Shown: one piece after another, positions 15,957 to 25,159 of the stretch
Numbering within the stretch: the stretch's first letter is position 1
Layout: each line of letters begins with the position of its first letter
Assembly: GCA_023266355.1 (NCBI GenBank)
Contig: JAHFQM010000009.1
Span: forward strand, 1 to 64,000
Reading direction: 5' to 3'
DNA length: 64,000 nucleotides
Source of the DNA: Aquabacterium sp.
GTDB lineage: Bacteria; Pseudomonadota; Gammaproteobacteria; Burkholderiales; Burkholderiaceae_C
Notes under the pieces: generated by a model
What the model saw: only the letters and a program-made list of their open reading frames with translations
Told to the model about the DNA's origin: nothing
Databases searched by the model: none
Program-made: the position numbers and the translations under genes

Positions 15957-16982
15957 TCACTCCTCACGCGTGCCGAGCAGGCCTTTGGGCCTGAAGATCA
16001 GGATCAGCACCAGCAGGAGGTACGGCAGGATCGGCGCCATCTGCGACACCGAGATCTTCAACAGGGGATAGGCCCAGTGCTCAAAGCTCACGGGCGAACC
16101 CAGGCTTTGCATCACGGAGGCCGCGGAAACATCGATCACCACGGCGAAGGTCTGGATCAGGCCGATCAGCAGCGAGGCCAGGAAAGCCCCGGCCAGCGAA
16201 CCCATGCCACCGACCACCACCACCACGAAGATGATGGCGCCCACCGATGCGGCCATGTTGGGCTCGGTCACGAAGGCATTGCCCCCGATCACACCGGCCA
16301 GGCCGGCCAGCGCGCAACCGCCGCCGAACACACCCATCATCACGCGGGGCACGTTGTGGCCCAGGGCCTGCGTGGTGTCCGGGTGCGTGAGCGCCGCCTG
16401 GATGATCAGGCCAATGCGCGTGCGCGTCAGCAGCAGCCACAGCGAGCCGAGCATGAACAGCGCCACCAGGGCCATGAAGCCGCGGTAGATGGGGAACTGC
16501 GTGCAACTGTTGCCAGCGGCCGGGCCGCAAATGGCGGCGTCACCTGCGCCAGCCAGCCAGCTCAGGCCTTGGCCCTTGATGTTGGCCAGGGTGAACAGCG
16601 GGCCGCTGAGCGACTCGGGCACGCGGTAGTCCACGTTGGCCGGGCCCCAGACCAGGCGCACCACCTCCAGCACCACATAAGACAGGCCGAAGGTGACCAA
16701 CAACTCTGGCACATGGCCATACACGTGGACCTTGCGCAGGCTGTAGCGTTCGAAGGCCGCGCCCAGCACACCGACCAGCAAGGGCGCGATGATCAGCGCG
16801 GGGAAGAAGCCGAGGGTGCCTGCCAGCGCATACGCGAAGTAGGCCCCCATCATGTAGAAGCTGGTGTGCGCGAAGTTGAGCACACCCATCATGCTGAAGA
16901 TCAGGGTCAGGCCCGAACTCAGCATGAACAGCAGCAAGCCGTAGCTGATGCCGTTCAGAAAGAAGACGAAAAAGGTTTCCAT
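15957..16982 (-). CDS. livH: Branched-chain amino-acid-type ABC transporter permease LivH
   Basis: This 341-residue permease is of the LivH type. The start METFFVFFLNGISYGLLLFM and the segment LIFSMMGVLNFAHTSFYMMG are diagnostic, and GGMGSLAGAFLASLLIGL near the C-terminal half is the conserved EAA-like region. A loop around residues 155-185 contains two cysteines (ICGP, NSCTQ) and is longer than in E. coli LivH. ATG 16982 is chosen; the upstream ORF extension is Arg/Ala-rich and not family-like. It sits 175 nt downstream of the binding-protein gene. Confidence 0.93.
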   Translation of the reverse strand: METFFVFFLNGISYGLLLFMLSSGLTLIFSMMGVLNFAHTSFYMMGAYFAYALAGTLGFFPALIIAPLLVGVLGAAFERYSLRKVHVYGHVPELLVTFGLSYVVLEVVRLVWGPANVDYRVPESLSGPLFTLANIKGQGLSWLAGAGDAAICGPAAGNSCTQFPIYRGFMALVALFMLGSLWLLLTRTRIGLIIQAALTHPDTTQALGHNVPRVMMGVFGGGCALAGLAGVIGGNAFVTEPNMAASVGAIIFVVVVVGGMGSLAGAFLASLLIGLIQTFAVVIDVSAASVMQSLGSPVSFEHWAYPLLKISVSQMAPILPYLLLVLILIFRPKGLLGTREE

Positions 16983-17157
16983 GTCCGCAAGACGTGAGGC
17001 AGCCACGGGGATCACCCGTGCTGCTGGACCTGCCTCGCACAACGGCAATCAGGCCCATCGCCCGCCTGCCGTGTGGACAGCGCGGGCATTCGGTAAAAAG
17101 CGCAAAAAGACGCGAAGGAGCGGGTCAGGCCCTAAGCCACCACCCGCCCCACCGACA

Positions 17158-18393
17158 TCACGACGGGCGCTTCATCTGGCACGAGGTGGGCGTGCTGGCC
17201 ACGTAGGCGTCGAAAGCCTTGACTGGCACGAAGGTCATGCCCGTGCCTTCGACGTCGTAGCTGTTCTTGGCATCGACCTTGGCCCATTGCGCGATGAACA
17301 GCGGCTGCTGCAGCTGGTGATCGGTCTTGCGCATTTCGACTTCGCCATTGAAGCTCTTGAACTTCATGCCTTCCATCACAGCCGCAACCTTGACCGGGTC
17401 GGTGGACTTGGCCTGGGCCATGCCGTTGGACAGCATCACCAGCGCGGAGTAGGTGGCAGCCGAGTAGAAGTCGTCGTTGAAGCGCTTCTTGAACTCGCCC
17501 ACCAATTGCGCGTTGATGCCGCCCAGGTTGTAGTGGCCGTAGCCCACTTGGTAGACGCGGCCGTCTGCGGCCTTGCCCAGCGCGGTGGGCGTGCCGCCGA
17601 AGTTGGCGTAGTAGGTGTAGAACTTGGCGGTCAGGCCAGCGTCGTTGGCGGCCTTCACCAGCAGCGCCAGGTCGGAACCCCAGTTGCCGGTGATGACGGT
17701 GTCGGCGCCCGAAGCCTTGATCTTGGCCACGTAAGGCGCGAAGTCACGCACCTGGGCCAGGGGGTGCAGGTCGTCGCCCACGATCTGGACGTCGGCACGC
17801 TTGCGCTTGAGGTTTTCCTTGGCGAACTTCGAGACCTGCTGGCCGTGCGCGTAGTTCTGGTTGATCAGGTAGACCTTCTGGATGTCCTTCTGGTCCTTCA
17901 TGAACGTGGTCATGGCCTCCATCTTCATGGAGGTGTCGGCGTCCAGACGGAAGTGCCAGTAGCTGCACTTGCTGTTGGTCAGGTCGGGGTCCACCGCGGC
18001 GTAGTTCAGGAAGACGATTTCCTTGCCTGGGTTGCGCTCGTTGTGCTTGTTGACGGCGTCCACCAGGGCACCGGCAGCGCCAGAACCCAGACCTTGCACG
18101 ATGTAGCGCACGCCTTGGTCAGCGGCCGACTTCAGCGCGTTGAGCGATTCGGCGGGGCTGAGCTTGTTGTCGATGGAGATGATCTCGAACTTCACACCAG
18201 CGGGGTTGTTGGCGTTGAGCTTCTCTGCCACGAACTGGTAGCTCTTGAGCTGGTTCTGGCCAACGCTGGCCATCAGGCCGGACAAAGGATCGATCCATGC
18301 CACCTTGACGGTTTCACCCTTTTGGGCCAACGCTGCGCCAGCGGCCAGAGAACTCATCACCAACACGCTGAGGGCGCGAACGGGAAACTTCAT
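17158..18393 (-). CDS. Periplasmic substrate-binding protein of a Liv-type ABC transporter
   Basis: This 411-residue type I periplasmic binding protein starts at ATG 18393 with AGGAGA upstream. The signal peptide ends at GAALAQ (about residue 23). The mature protein begins VKVAWIDPLSGLMASVGQNQ and has the two-lobed Leu/Ile/Val-binding fold. It feeds the LivHMGF complex encoded downstream. The true ligand cannot be read from the sequence: this subfamily includes binders of amino acids, amides, urea and aromatic acids. The linked acyl-CoA ligase gene suggests an organic acid may be possible (inference). Confidence 0.88.
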   Translation of the reverse strand: MKFPVRALSVLVMSSLAAGAALAQKGETVKVAWIDPLSGLMASVGQNQLKSYQFVAEKLNANNPAGVKFEIISIDNKLSPAESLNALKSAADQGVRYIVQGLGSGAAGALVDAVNKHNERNPGKEIVFLNYAAVDPDLTNSKCSYWHFRLDADTSMKMEAMTTFMKDQKDIQKVYLINQNYAHGQQVSKFAKENLKRKRADVQIVGDDLHPLAQVRDFAPYVAKIKASGADTVITGNWGSDLALLVKAANDAGLTAKFYTYYANFGGTPTALGKAADGRVYQVGYGHYNLGGINAQLVGEFKKRFNDDFYSAATYSALVMLSNGMAQAKSTDPVKVAAVMEGMKFKSFNGEVEMRKTDHQLQQPLFIAQWAKVDAKNSYDVEGTGMTFVPVKAFDAYVASTPTSCQMKRPS

Positions 18394-18442
18394 TGCTTTC
18401 TCCTGTAGGTAAGGTCGATCAAGTACGACTGCACACAATTTA

Positions 18443-18461
18443 CCCCCCGCGCTTGCGGGGG
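18443..18461 (-). other. GC-rich hairpin in the leader of the binding-protein gene
   Basis: CCCCCGC (18444-18450) pairs with GCGGGGG (18455-18461) around loop GCTT, about 55-70 nt upstream of the binding-protein start. It could be a second terminator for the upstream acyl-CoA ligase or a stabilising 5' structure. There is no long T-run. Confidence 0.4.
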
Positions 18462-18598
18462 CGCGTCAGGGATGTCCCGGGGAAATGCACACTGCGCCAG
18501 CCCTGACCAAACAACCCATTGCGTCAGGTCATGACATGCGCTAGGCGTGCACACGTGCGCTGTCACACGCCAGACAAAATCACCTTGAAAGTCGCCAT

Positions 18599-18624
18599 GA
18601 AAAAGGGGTGCGCATGGCACCCCT
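18599..18624 (-). terminator. Rho-independent terminator of the acyl-CoA ligase gene
   Basis: On the minus strand AGGGGTGC (18624-18617) and GCACCCCT (18611-18604) form an 8-bp stem with a 5-nt loop, followed directly by a T-run (18604-18600). It lies 25 nt after the ligase stop codon, so the ligase and the downstream transporter are separate transcription units. Confidence 0.85.
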
Positions 18625-18649
18625 GGTTCGCGTCAGCGCTGTCTGGGCA

Positions 18650-20281
18650 TCAAGCCGTCGGCAGCTTGTGGTCCTTGAAGGTCTCGCGCAGCTTGAGCTT
18701 GTAGATCTTGCCCGTGGCCGTGTGCGGGATCTCATCGACGAACACCACGTCATCGGGCGTCTGCCACGAGGGGATCTTGTCCTTGTAGAAAGCCACCAGT
18801 TCTTCCTTGGTGACCTCGGCGCCGGGCTTCTTGACCACGACCATCAGCGGGCGCTCGTCCCACTTCGGGTGGTGGCAGGAAATGGCGGCCGCCTCGTGCA
18901 CGGCCGGGTGGGCCATCAGCACGTTTTCCAGGTCGATGGAGCTGATCCACTCGCCACCGGACTTGATCACGTCCTTGGAGCGGTCGGTGATCTGCATGTA
19001 ACCGTCGGCGTCGATGGTGGCCACGTCGCCCGTGGGGAACCAGCCGTCGTGCAGCGGCGACTTGTCGATGTTGAAGTAGCCATTGACCACCCAGTGGCCC
19101 TTGACCTCCAGGTCGCCAGCGGACTTGCCGTCCCATGGCAGCACCTTGCCATCGTGATCGACGATGCGCATGTCGATGCCGAACACCGACTTGCCCTGCT
19201 TCTCCAGGATCTTCTGCTTGGCCTCGGTCGGCAGATCCGCGTGCTTGGACTTCAGGCGGCCCAGCGTGCCCAACGGCGACAGCTCGGTCATGCCCCAGGC
19301 GTGGATGACCTCGACGCCATGCTCGTTCTCGAAGGCGCGGATCATGGCCGGCGGGCAGGCGGCGCCGCCGATCACCGTGGCCTTGAAGGTGCTGAACTTC
19401 AGGTTGTTCGTCTTGACGTGGTTGAGCAGGCCCAGCCAGATGGTCGGCACGCCGGCCGACATCGTGACCTTCTCTTCCTCGAACAGGTTGAAGAGCGAGG
19501 CGCCATCGAGGTGGTGGCCCGGGAACACCAGCTTGCAACCCACCATGGCGGCGGCATACGGCAGGCCCCAGGCGTTGACGTGGAACATGGGCACCACGGG
19601 CAGGATGACGTCGGTGGCCTTGATGCACATCGCATCGGGCAGCGCAGCGGCGAAAGCGTGCAACACGGTCGAGCGGTGCGAGTAGATGGCGCCCTTGGGG
19701 TTGCCCGTCGTGCCCGAGGTGTAGCAGATCGAGGCCGCGGTGTTCTCGTCGAACGAGGGCCAGCTGTAGTTGCCGTCTTCGGCGGCGATCAGCTCTTCGT
19801 AGCACAGCAGGTTGGGAATCGACGATTCCTTGGGCATGTGCTCGCGGCCGCACATGACGATCACGTGCTTGACGGAGGGCATCATCGGGGCCAGCTTGTC
19901 CACCAACGGGAAGATGTTGATGTCCACGAAGATGGCTTTGTCCTTCGCATCGCCGACGATCCAGGCGACTTGCTGCGGGAACAGGCGCGGGTTGATGGTG
20001 TGGCAGACGCGCTGCGAGCCGGAGACACCGTAGTAGATCTCCATGTGGCGGTAGCCGTTCCAGGCCAGGGTGCCGACACAGTCACCGGCTTCCAGGCCCA
20101 GGCGGTCCAGGGCCTGAGCGAGCTTGCGCGAGCGCAGCTCGACTTCCGCCCAGGTGGAGCGGTGCATGTCACCTTCCACGCGCTTGGACACGATTTCGAT
20201 GTCGCCGTTGTGCCGCGCAGCGTGCGTCAGCAGGGACGAAATCATCAAGGGCATGTGCATCATGTTGCCCATCAGGCTCAT
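18650..20281 (-). CDS. Medium/long-chain fatty acid-CoA ligase (AMP-forming)
   Basis: This 543-residue adenylate-forming enzyme is close to the AlkK/DmdB-like group (N-terminus [20 protein letters not shown]). Motifs present are the phosphate-binding loop [12 protein letters not shown] near 182-193, the MTELSP region near 325, [16 protein letters not shown] near 405-420, [13 protein letters not shown] near 426-438, and the C-terminal catalytic Lys in ATGKIYK near 527. It activates a carboxylic acid to acyl-CoA, which fits beta-oxidation. A hotdog thioesterase, a TetR regulator and an acid or amino-acid transporter lie nearby. The 214 bp upstream (20282-20495) presumably holds its promoter. 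Confidence 0.92.
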   Translation of the reverse strand: MSLMGNMMHMPLMISSLLTHAARHNGDIEIVSKRVEGDMHRSTWAEVELRSRKLAQALDRLGLEAGDCVGTLAWNGYRHMEIYYGVSGSQRVCHTINPRLFPQQVAWIVGDAKDKAIFVDINIFPLVDKLAPMMPSVKHVIVMCGREHMPKESSIPNLLCYEELIAAEDGNYSWPSFDENTAASICYTSGTTGNPKGAIYSHRSTVLHAFAAALPDAMCIKATDVILPVVPMFHVNAWGLPYAAAMVGCKLVFPGHHLDGASLFNLFEEEKVTMSAGVPTIWLGLLNHVKTNNLKFSTFKATVIGGAACPPAMIRAFENEHGVEVIHAWGMTELSPLGTLGRLKSKHADLPTEAKQKILEKQGKSVFGIDMRIVDHDGKVLPWDGKSAGDLEVKGHWVVNGYFNIDKSPLHDGWFPTGDVATIDADGYMQITDRSKDVIKSGGEWISSIDLENVLMAHPAVHEAAAISCHHPKWDERPLMVVVKKPGAEVTKEELVAFYKDKIPSWQTPDDVVFVDEIPHTATGKIYKLKLRETFKDHKLPTA

Positions 20282-20495
20282 GGGGGACCTCCGGAAGACA
20301 GAAAACGCGGGATGGTTCGAACCGACCGGCCGGCGAATTTGAAAACGCTTACAACCAGATCAGACCAAAAATCATAGACGGCTTTGCGGCCTGTCGCGCT
20401 CTCACCCACCGAGGGAAACCCCTTAGGCACAACGCCCACATGGCACGTTCACCCGTCACAAAGTGATGACAGGCGATATCAGATGACGCCGACCA

Positions 20496-20942
20496 TCAGG
20501 CGCCGCTGATCGGCACCAGGGCCTGCAGGGCCGCCACGAAGGCATCGGGCAAGGTGGTGGGGCGGCGGTTGTCGCGGTCCACATAGACGTGCACGAAGTG
20601 CCCGCAGGCCGCGGCCAGGGGCTCGCCCTCTTCGAACAGGCCGATTTCGTAGCGCACGCTGCTCTTGCCGATGTGGGCCACGCGGATGCCGGCGTCCACA
20701 TTGCGCGGGAAGGCCAGGGGCGCGAAGTAGTTGCAGTGCGTCTCGATGACCAGGCCGATGACCTCGCCGGCATGGATGTCCAGCACGCCCGCTTCGATCA
20801 GGTAGCGGTTGACCGCCGTGTCGAAGTAACTGTAGTAGGTCACGTTGTTAACGTGGCCGTAGATGTCGTTGTCCATCCAGCGCGTGGTGATGCGGCTGAA
20901 GTGGGCGTAGGCGTCGCGAGGGAGGGCTTGGGGTCGGCTCAT
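20496..20942 (-). CDS. Hotdog-fold acyl-CoA thioesterase
   Basis: This 148-residue protein is of the 4-hydroxybenzoyl-CoA thioesterase family. The motif RWMDNDIYGHVNN (residues 21-33) contains the catalytic Asp, and the NYFAPLAFPR segment is typical. It hydrolyses acyl-CoA thioesters in the cytoplasm; chain specificity is unknown. It is divergent from the TetR gene, whose putative operator lies in the 170 bp between them, so it may be a target of that regulator. Confidence 0.9.
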   Translation of the reverse strand: MSRPQALPRDAYAHFSRITTRWMDNDIYGHVNNVTYYSYFDTAVNRYLIEAGVLDIHAGEVIGLVIETHCNYFAPLAFPRNVDAGIRVAHIGKSSVRYEIGLFEEGEPLAAACGHFVHVYVDRDNRRPTTLPDAFVAALQALVPISGA

Positions 20943-21051
20943 GGCGCCCGATTATTCATGATGTTGGCGGTGCGCCGCGCCCGGCATGGCACCGCATGGC
21001 CACGATGGCGCAGCCCGCATTGACCAGCCATCGAGGGCAAGGCTACATTAA

Positions 21052-21073
21052 TGACCCGTCGGTCAGTTGACCG
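21052..21073. promoter_or_regulatory. Putative TetR-family operator
   Basis: The segment contains overlapping inverted repeats: TGACC (21052-21056) with GGTCA (21061-21065), and CGGTCA (21060-21065) with TGACCG (21068-21073). GGTC/GACC dyads of this form are typical TetR-family operators. It sits between the divergent thioesterase and TetR genes, 40-65 nt before the regulator start. Confidence 0.6.
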
Positions 21074-21115
21074 GACCGCAGCGCCCAGGCGCCAGCGTTT
21101 GCCCCTGAGTCCACC

Positions 21116-21874
21116 TTGAGCCGCCCTTCCCTGCCCGCATTGCCCTCGCGCCCAGAATCCACGGACGGGGCCGCGAGCGAGACCTCCTCTTGCCCGATCG
21201 GTGCGGCAGTGGGTGCGACGGTCACGGCCATCGCCCAACGCCTGCCCGGCGTGCGCCAGCGCCGCAAGGCCGCCCGGCCGCAAGAGTTGCTGGAAGCCGC
21301 GCTCGGCCTGTTCGTTGAAAAGGGCCTGGCCGCCACCCGCACCGAAGACGTCGCCCGGCTGGCCGGTGTCTCCAAAGGCACGCTCTACCTCTACTACCCC
21401 AGCAAGGACGCGCTGTTCAAGGCGGTCGTGCACACCTACCTGGCCCAGGTGATTGCCGTGGGCACGGAAATGGCCGACCGCTTCGATGGCCCCGCCTCGG
21501 AGTTGCTGCCCTTGCTGGCCCACACCTGGTGGACACAGGTGGGCTCGTCCAAAGCCGCTGCGTTGATGATCCTGATCATGAGCGAGGCCTCGGCCTTCCC
21601 CGACCTGGCCCAGTACTACGTGGACGAGGTCGTGGCGCCCAGCCACGCACTGCTGGCCCGCGTGGTGCAACGCGGCATCGACCGGGGTGAATTCAGGCCC
21701 ATGGACGTCACCTCGGTCGTGCAAGCCCTGATCGCACCGGCCCAGTTCCTGGTGCTTTACCGCCAGTGCACGGCTGTTTGCGCCGCCAACCCGGTGCCGC
21801 TGGACCCCGAGCGTTTCATGCAAACGCAGATCGAACTGCTCTTGCGCGGCCTGGAGGTTCGGCCTCAGGCGTGA
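21116..21874 (+). CDS. TetR-family transcriptional regulator
   Basis: The open frame gives 252 residues from TTG 21116. The first ~45 residues are low-complexity, so the real start may be lower (for example GTG 21209). The DNA-binding domain is clear: ARPQELLEAALGLFVEKGLAATRTEDVARLAGVSKGTLYLYYPSKDALF, residues ~53-100. The ligand domain follows and ends RGLEV. It resembles regulators next to efflux or fatty-acid genes. It probably represses itself and the divergent thioesterase through the GGTCA-type dyad. TolC lies downstream, but the Pcm-like gene between them argues against simple co-regulation. Confidence 0.88.
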   Translation: MSRPSLPALPSRPESTDGAASETSSCPIGAAVGATVTAIAQRLPGVRQRRKAARPQELLEAALGLFVEKGLAATRTEDVARLAGVSKGTLYLYYPSKDALFKAVVHTYLAQVIAVGTEMADRFDGPASELLPLLAHTWWTQVGSSKAAALMILIMSEASAFPDLAQYYVDEVVAPSHALLARVVQRGIDRGEFRPMDVTSVVQALIAPAQFLVLYRQCTAVCAANPVPLDPERFMQTQIELLLRGLEVRPQA

Positions 21875-21985
21875 CGAATACGCCACCGCACCCGCACGAA
21901 CCCCTCCCTGATTCAGGTGGGTGTTCTTAAAATCTCAGTTTTCCCCGCATTCCCTCCCCATATCGTCTCCCGTAGGATGCCCAGC

Positions 21986-22639
21986 ATGAACGTCGAACAA
22001 GCCCGCTTCAACATGATCGAGCAACAGATCCGCCCCTGGGATGTCCTGGACACCTCGGTGCTGGGCCTGTTGTCGGCCGTGCGCCGCGAAGATTTCGTCC
22101 CCGCCGCCCACCAGGCCCAGGCCTTCATGGACCTGGAACTGCCCCTGGGCAACGGCCGCAGCCTGCTGGCCCCGCGCGTCGAAGCCCGCCTCGTCCAGGA
22201 CCTCAACCTCAGCAAGCGCGACACCGTGCTGCTGGTGGGCGCGGCCACCGGCTATGTGGCCGCCCTGCTGGCCCACAAGGCGCAGCGCGTGATCGGCCTG
22301 GAATCGGACGCCGCCCTGGCCACTGTGGCGCGCAACAACCTGCGCAAGGGTGGCGTGAACAACGCCGAAATCGTCCAGGCAGATGGCAGCCAAGGCTTTG
22401 CGGCCCAGGCCCCGTTCGATGCCATCTTGCTGGCTGGCTCGGTGGCCCAGGTGCCCCAGACCTTGCTCGACCAGCTCAAGGTCGGTGGCCGCCTGCTGGC
22501 CATCGTCGGTGACGAGCCGGTGATGCAAGCCACGCTCTTCACCCGCGTGGCCGACGGTCAGTTCAGCCGCCAAGAGCTGTTCGACACCGTCGCCAACCGC
22601 CTGTCCGGCTTCCCCGAGCCGAGCAAATTCCACTTCTGA
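21986..22639 (+). CDS. Protein-L-isoaspartate O-methyltransferase-like protein
   Basis: This 217-residue protein is related to Pcm (MNVEQARFNMIEQQIRPWDV, with the RREDFVP motif). The SAM-binding motif I appears as VLLVGAATGYVAALLA rather than the usual VLEIGTGSGY, and motif II ends QADGSQGF. It resembles the Pcm-like proteins found directly upstream of tolC in many betaproteobacteria, which may not all be active repair enzymes. The start ATG 21986 has AGGA at 21973. It precedes the tolC-like gene by 64 nt, probably in one transcript. Confidence 0.85.
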   Translation: MNVEQARFNMIEQQIRPWDVLDTSVLGLLSAVRREDFVPAAHQAQAFMDLELPLGNGRSLLAPRVEARLVQDLNLSKRDTVLLVGAATGYVAALLAHKAQRVIGLESDAALATVARNNLRKGGVNNAEIVQADGSQGFAAQAPFDAILLAGSVAQVPQTLLDQLKVGGRLLAIVGDEPVMQATLFTRVADGQFSRQELFDTVANRLSGFPEPSKFHF

Positions 22640-22703
22640 CCCCTCCGTCCCGGCATGGCGTGGCCCCCGCCGCGCCGCCCTGCCTCATCCCAAGGATCCC
22701 AAG

Positions 22704-24122
22704 ATGTCCACGCGCGCGCCCCAGTTCCCGAGCTCACTCCGTTCTGTGGTTGCCGCCTGGCGCCCCGTGGTCCGGGCGGTGGCCTGCGCAAGCTTCGGCC
22801 TGGCCCTCACCGCCCTGCCCTTGAGCGCCCGGGCCGAAGGCCTGCTGGAGTTGCTGGACGCGGCCAAGGGCTATGACGCGGCCTACCTGAGCGCGAAGTC
22901 GCAGGCCGAGTCCATCCAATACCAGGCGGCACAAGCGCGGGCATTGCAGCGCCCTTCGCTGAACCTGCAGGCGGGCATCAACCGCAACCACCTGGACTCC
23001 AGCGCGCCCAGCATCATCAACCCCCTGACCGGCGCCCCCGTCAGCTACAGCAGCAACTCCACCAGCCGCAAAGTGGGTCTGGCGGCACGTCAGGCGCTGT
23101 ACAACGCCGGCAACACGGCCAAGATCGACCAGGCCGAACAGTCGCTGCTGGCCGCAGAAGCCGACCTGCAAACCGCCACCAACGACCTGACGGTGCGCAT
23201 CACCCAAGCCTATTTCGACGTGCTGGGCGCGCAAGACGTGCTCACCACCTCGCAGGCCAACAAGGCCGCACTGGCCGAACAACTGGCCGCGGCCAAGCGC
23301 AGCTTCGAAGTCGGCAACTCGACCATCACCGACACCCGCGAGGCCCAGGCACGCCACGACCTGGCCACCGCTCAGGAAATCGCCGCCGCCAACGACCTGC
23401 GCGTCAAGCGCATCGCGCTCGACCAACTCGTCGGCCGCAGCAACGTCACGCCCACCCCCCTGCGCACCCCGGTCAACCTCGACGCGCTGTCGCCCGGCCA
23501 GGTGGAAGACTGGGTCGGGCAATCGGCAGCCTCCCCCAGCGTGCGCAAGGCCGAAGTCGGCCTGCAAGTGGCCACCCTCGAAATCGACAAAGCCCGCGCA
23601 GGCCACCTGCCGACGCTGGACGCCGTGGCCAACGTCGTGCGCAACGACATCGACTCCAGCAACACCAACGCGAAGATTTCCGGTGGCGCCGGCACCAGCA
23701 GCTCGATCGGCCTGGAGCTGAACATGTCGCTGTATGCAGGCGACTCCGTCCAGAACCGCATCCGCGAAGTCCTGCAGCTCAAGGCGAAGGCCGAGCACGA
23801 CGTGGACAACGCACGGCGCTCCGTGACCCTGGGCACCCGCCAGGCCTATTTCGGCGTGCAATCGGGCCTGGCGCAGGTCAAGGCCTACGAGGCCGCAGAA
23901 TCGTCTGCCAAGCTGGCGCTGGAAGCCACGCAACTGGGCTACCGCGTGGGCGTGCGCATCAACAAAGACGTGCTGGACGCACAGACCCAGCTGGCCAGCA
24001 CGCAGAAGGACCTCTACAAGGCCCGCTACGACGTGATCGTCGGCTCGGTCAAGCTGCGCCAAGCCAGTGGCACGCTGAAGGCTGAAGACCTCTCCGAGCT
24101 CAACAAGCTGCTGGCGAACTGA
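22704..24122 (+). CDS. tolC: TolC-family outer-membrane channel protein
   Basis: This 472-residue protein has a signal peptide ending near LSARAEG (residue ~44). It then has two OEP repeats with long amphipathic helices (LLELLDAAKGYDAAYLSAKS and GLAQVKAYEAAESSAKLALE). The repeated KVGLAARQALYNAG and LELNMSLYAGDSVQ segments form beta-barrel strands. TolC trimers span the outer membrane and periplasm for type I secretion and efflux. No inner-membrane partner is encoded beside it. Confidence 0.92.
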   Translation: MSTRAPQFPSSLRSVVAAWRPVVRAVACASFGLALTALPLSARAEGLLELLDAAKGYDAAYLSAKSQAESIQYQAAQARALQRPSLNLQAGINRNHLDSSAPSIINPLTGAPVSYSSNSTSRKVGLAARQALYNAGNTAKIDQAEQSLLAAEADLQTATNDLTVRITQAYFDVLGAQDVLTTSQANKAALAEQLAAAKRSFEVGNSTITDTREAQARHDLATAQEIAAANDLRVKRIALDQLVGRSNVTPTPLRTPVNLDALSPGQVEDWVGQSAASPSVRKAEVGLQVATLEIDKARAGHLPTLDAVANVVRNDIDSSNTNAKISGGAGTSSSIGLELNMSLYAGDSVQNRIREVLQLKAKAEHDVDNARRSVTLGTRQAYFGVQSGLAQVKAYEAAESSAKLALEATQLGYRVGVRINKDVLDAQTQLASTQKDLYKARYDVIVGSVKLRQASGTLKAEDLSELNKLLAN

Positions 24123-24141
24123 AGCCCCGCGTCACGCCGCT

Positions 24142-24687
24142 TCACGGTGAGGGCCGCTCCGGCCCCTGCTGCTCCTGGGCGCGGGCCGACAGGTAGGCGT
24201 AGAGGTCGGCGATGTGGACGGTCACGCTGGGCTCGCCCTGCCAGGCTGGCATCGTCAAGGCGTACTGCCGGCGCTGCAGGAGGTCTTCGAGCAAGGCGTC
24301 CAGGGCCGGATTGGCCCGGGTGTCCTTGGCAACAGGCAGGCCCCAGTCGTAGCGGTAGAGCACCGTGCTGACGAACTGACGCGAACCCATTTCGCGCACC
24401 CTGGGCAGCAAGTTCGGGCCGCCCGCCGAGCCGGTGGCCGCCGCCCCATGGCAACTGGCGCATTTGTCCTGGAAAAGGCGCCACCCGCGATAAACCGACC
24501 CTGGCGGCGTGGCGGCTTTCGCGACCTCCTGGGCGGCTTGCCGGTTTTGCCACTCGATGCTGCAACCCGTCAGGGACAGGGCCAGCAAGGCGGTGGCCGC
24601 CCCCAAGCGGCCCAGGCGAGGCCTCTGCTGGGCCCTCGTCTGGACATGTGCTGCGCGTCTCAGCACCAACGTGGACATCGTGACCAT
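24142..24687 (-). CDS. Lipoprotein cytochrome c
   Basis: This 181-residue protein starts at ATG 24687 with GGGAAGG upstream; the ORF extends further but upstream sequence has no domain. An N-terminal hydrophobic stretch ends in lipobox LSLTGCS (Cys near 42). One heme c motif CASCH is at residues 76-80, and the distal Met is probably the one in LTMPAW. The domain (VYRGWRLFQDKCASCHG, then AWQGEPSVTVHIADLYAYL) is a class I monoheme cytochrome c. It probably carries electrons at the periplasmic face. It is convergent with tolC. Confidence 0.85.
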   Translation of the reverse strand: MVTMSTLVLRRAAHVQTRAQQRPRLGRLGAATALLALSLTGCSIEWQNRQAAQEVAKAATPPGSVYRGWRLFQDKCASCHGAAATGSAGGPNLLPRVREMGSRQFVSTVLYRYDWGLPVAKDTRANPALDALLEDLLQRRQYALTMPAWQGEPSVTVHIADLYAYLSARAQEQQGPERPSP

Positions 24688-25000
24688 GTGCCTTCCCTTT
24701 CGCATGTCGATGGGCATGGTGCATTCTGCGCGCGACGCCTGCCGACTTGGGAAGCGGTGATCGCCCTCCGTTTGTCCGAGATCATGACTTGAGCGGGACA
24801 GGCTGCGCGCTGTGCACACCCCATTGCCCGCGCCATGACGAAATCCGCATCGGTCAGCAACGGGGTCCACTTTCCTGGGTTGTTCCCCGGCCTTGACGGG
24901 GAACGGCGTTTCGTTCCCCGTTGTGTTCCCCGGACGCACACCAGCTGTCAATGGACGACCCCGGACGCAATCGGACGACAAGAAGTGGATTTACCCAGGA
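24688..25000. other. Intergenic region with inverted repeats
   Basis: I see no gene between the cytochrome c start and the tRNA terminator. The segment holds three direct copies of GTTCCCCG (24882, 24913, 24925) and one inverted copy CGGGGAAC (24897-24904). It is flanked by TTTCCTGGGT (24871-24880) and its inverted copy ACCCAGGAAA (24993-25002). A promoter for the cytochrome gene must lie in the left part. Confidence 0.5.
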
Positions 25001-25036
25001 AAAAGGCCTCCGAGCGGATGAACTCGGAGGCCTTTG
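25001..25036 (-). terminator. Strong Rho-independent terminator after tRNA-Thr
   Basis: AAAGGCCTCCGAG (25002-25014) and CTCGGAGGCCTTT (25023-25035) form a perfect 13-bp stem with an 8-nt loop. Read on the minus strand, a T-run follows. It begins about 10 nt beyond the tRNA CCA end. Confidence 0.92.
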
Positions 25037-25044
25037 AAAATGCT

Positions 25045-25120
25045 TGGTGCCGGCTGTCGGATTCGAACTGACGACCTACCGCTTACAAGGCGGGTGCTCT
25101 ACCAACTGAGCTAAGCCGGC
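25045..25120 (-). tRNA. tRNA-Thr (anticodon TGU)
   Basis: The minus strand folds as a full 76-nt tRNA with encoded CCA. The acceptor arm is GCCGGCT at the 5' end (25120) with AGCCGGC at the 3' end. The D arm is GCTC...GAGC, the T loop is GTTCGAATC, and the anticodon loop is CTTGTAA, which gives anticodon TGT (TGU), decoding ACA threonine codons. It lies 39 nt downstream of the sspB stop. Confidence 0.95.
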
Positions 25121-25159
25121 GCAAACTTCAATGCGAGATTCTAGCGTGACTGTCAGCGT

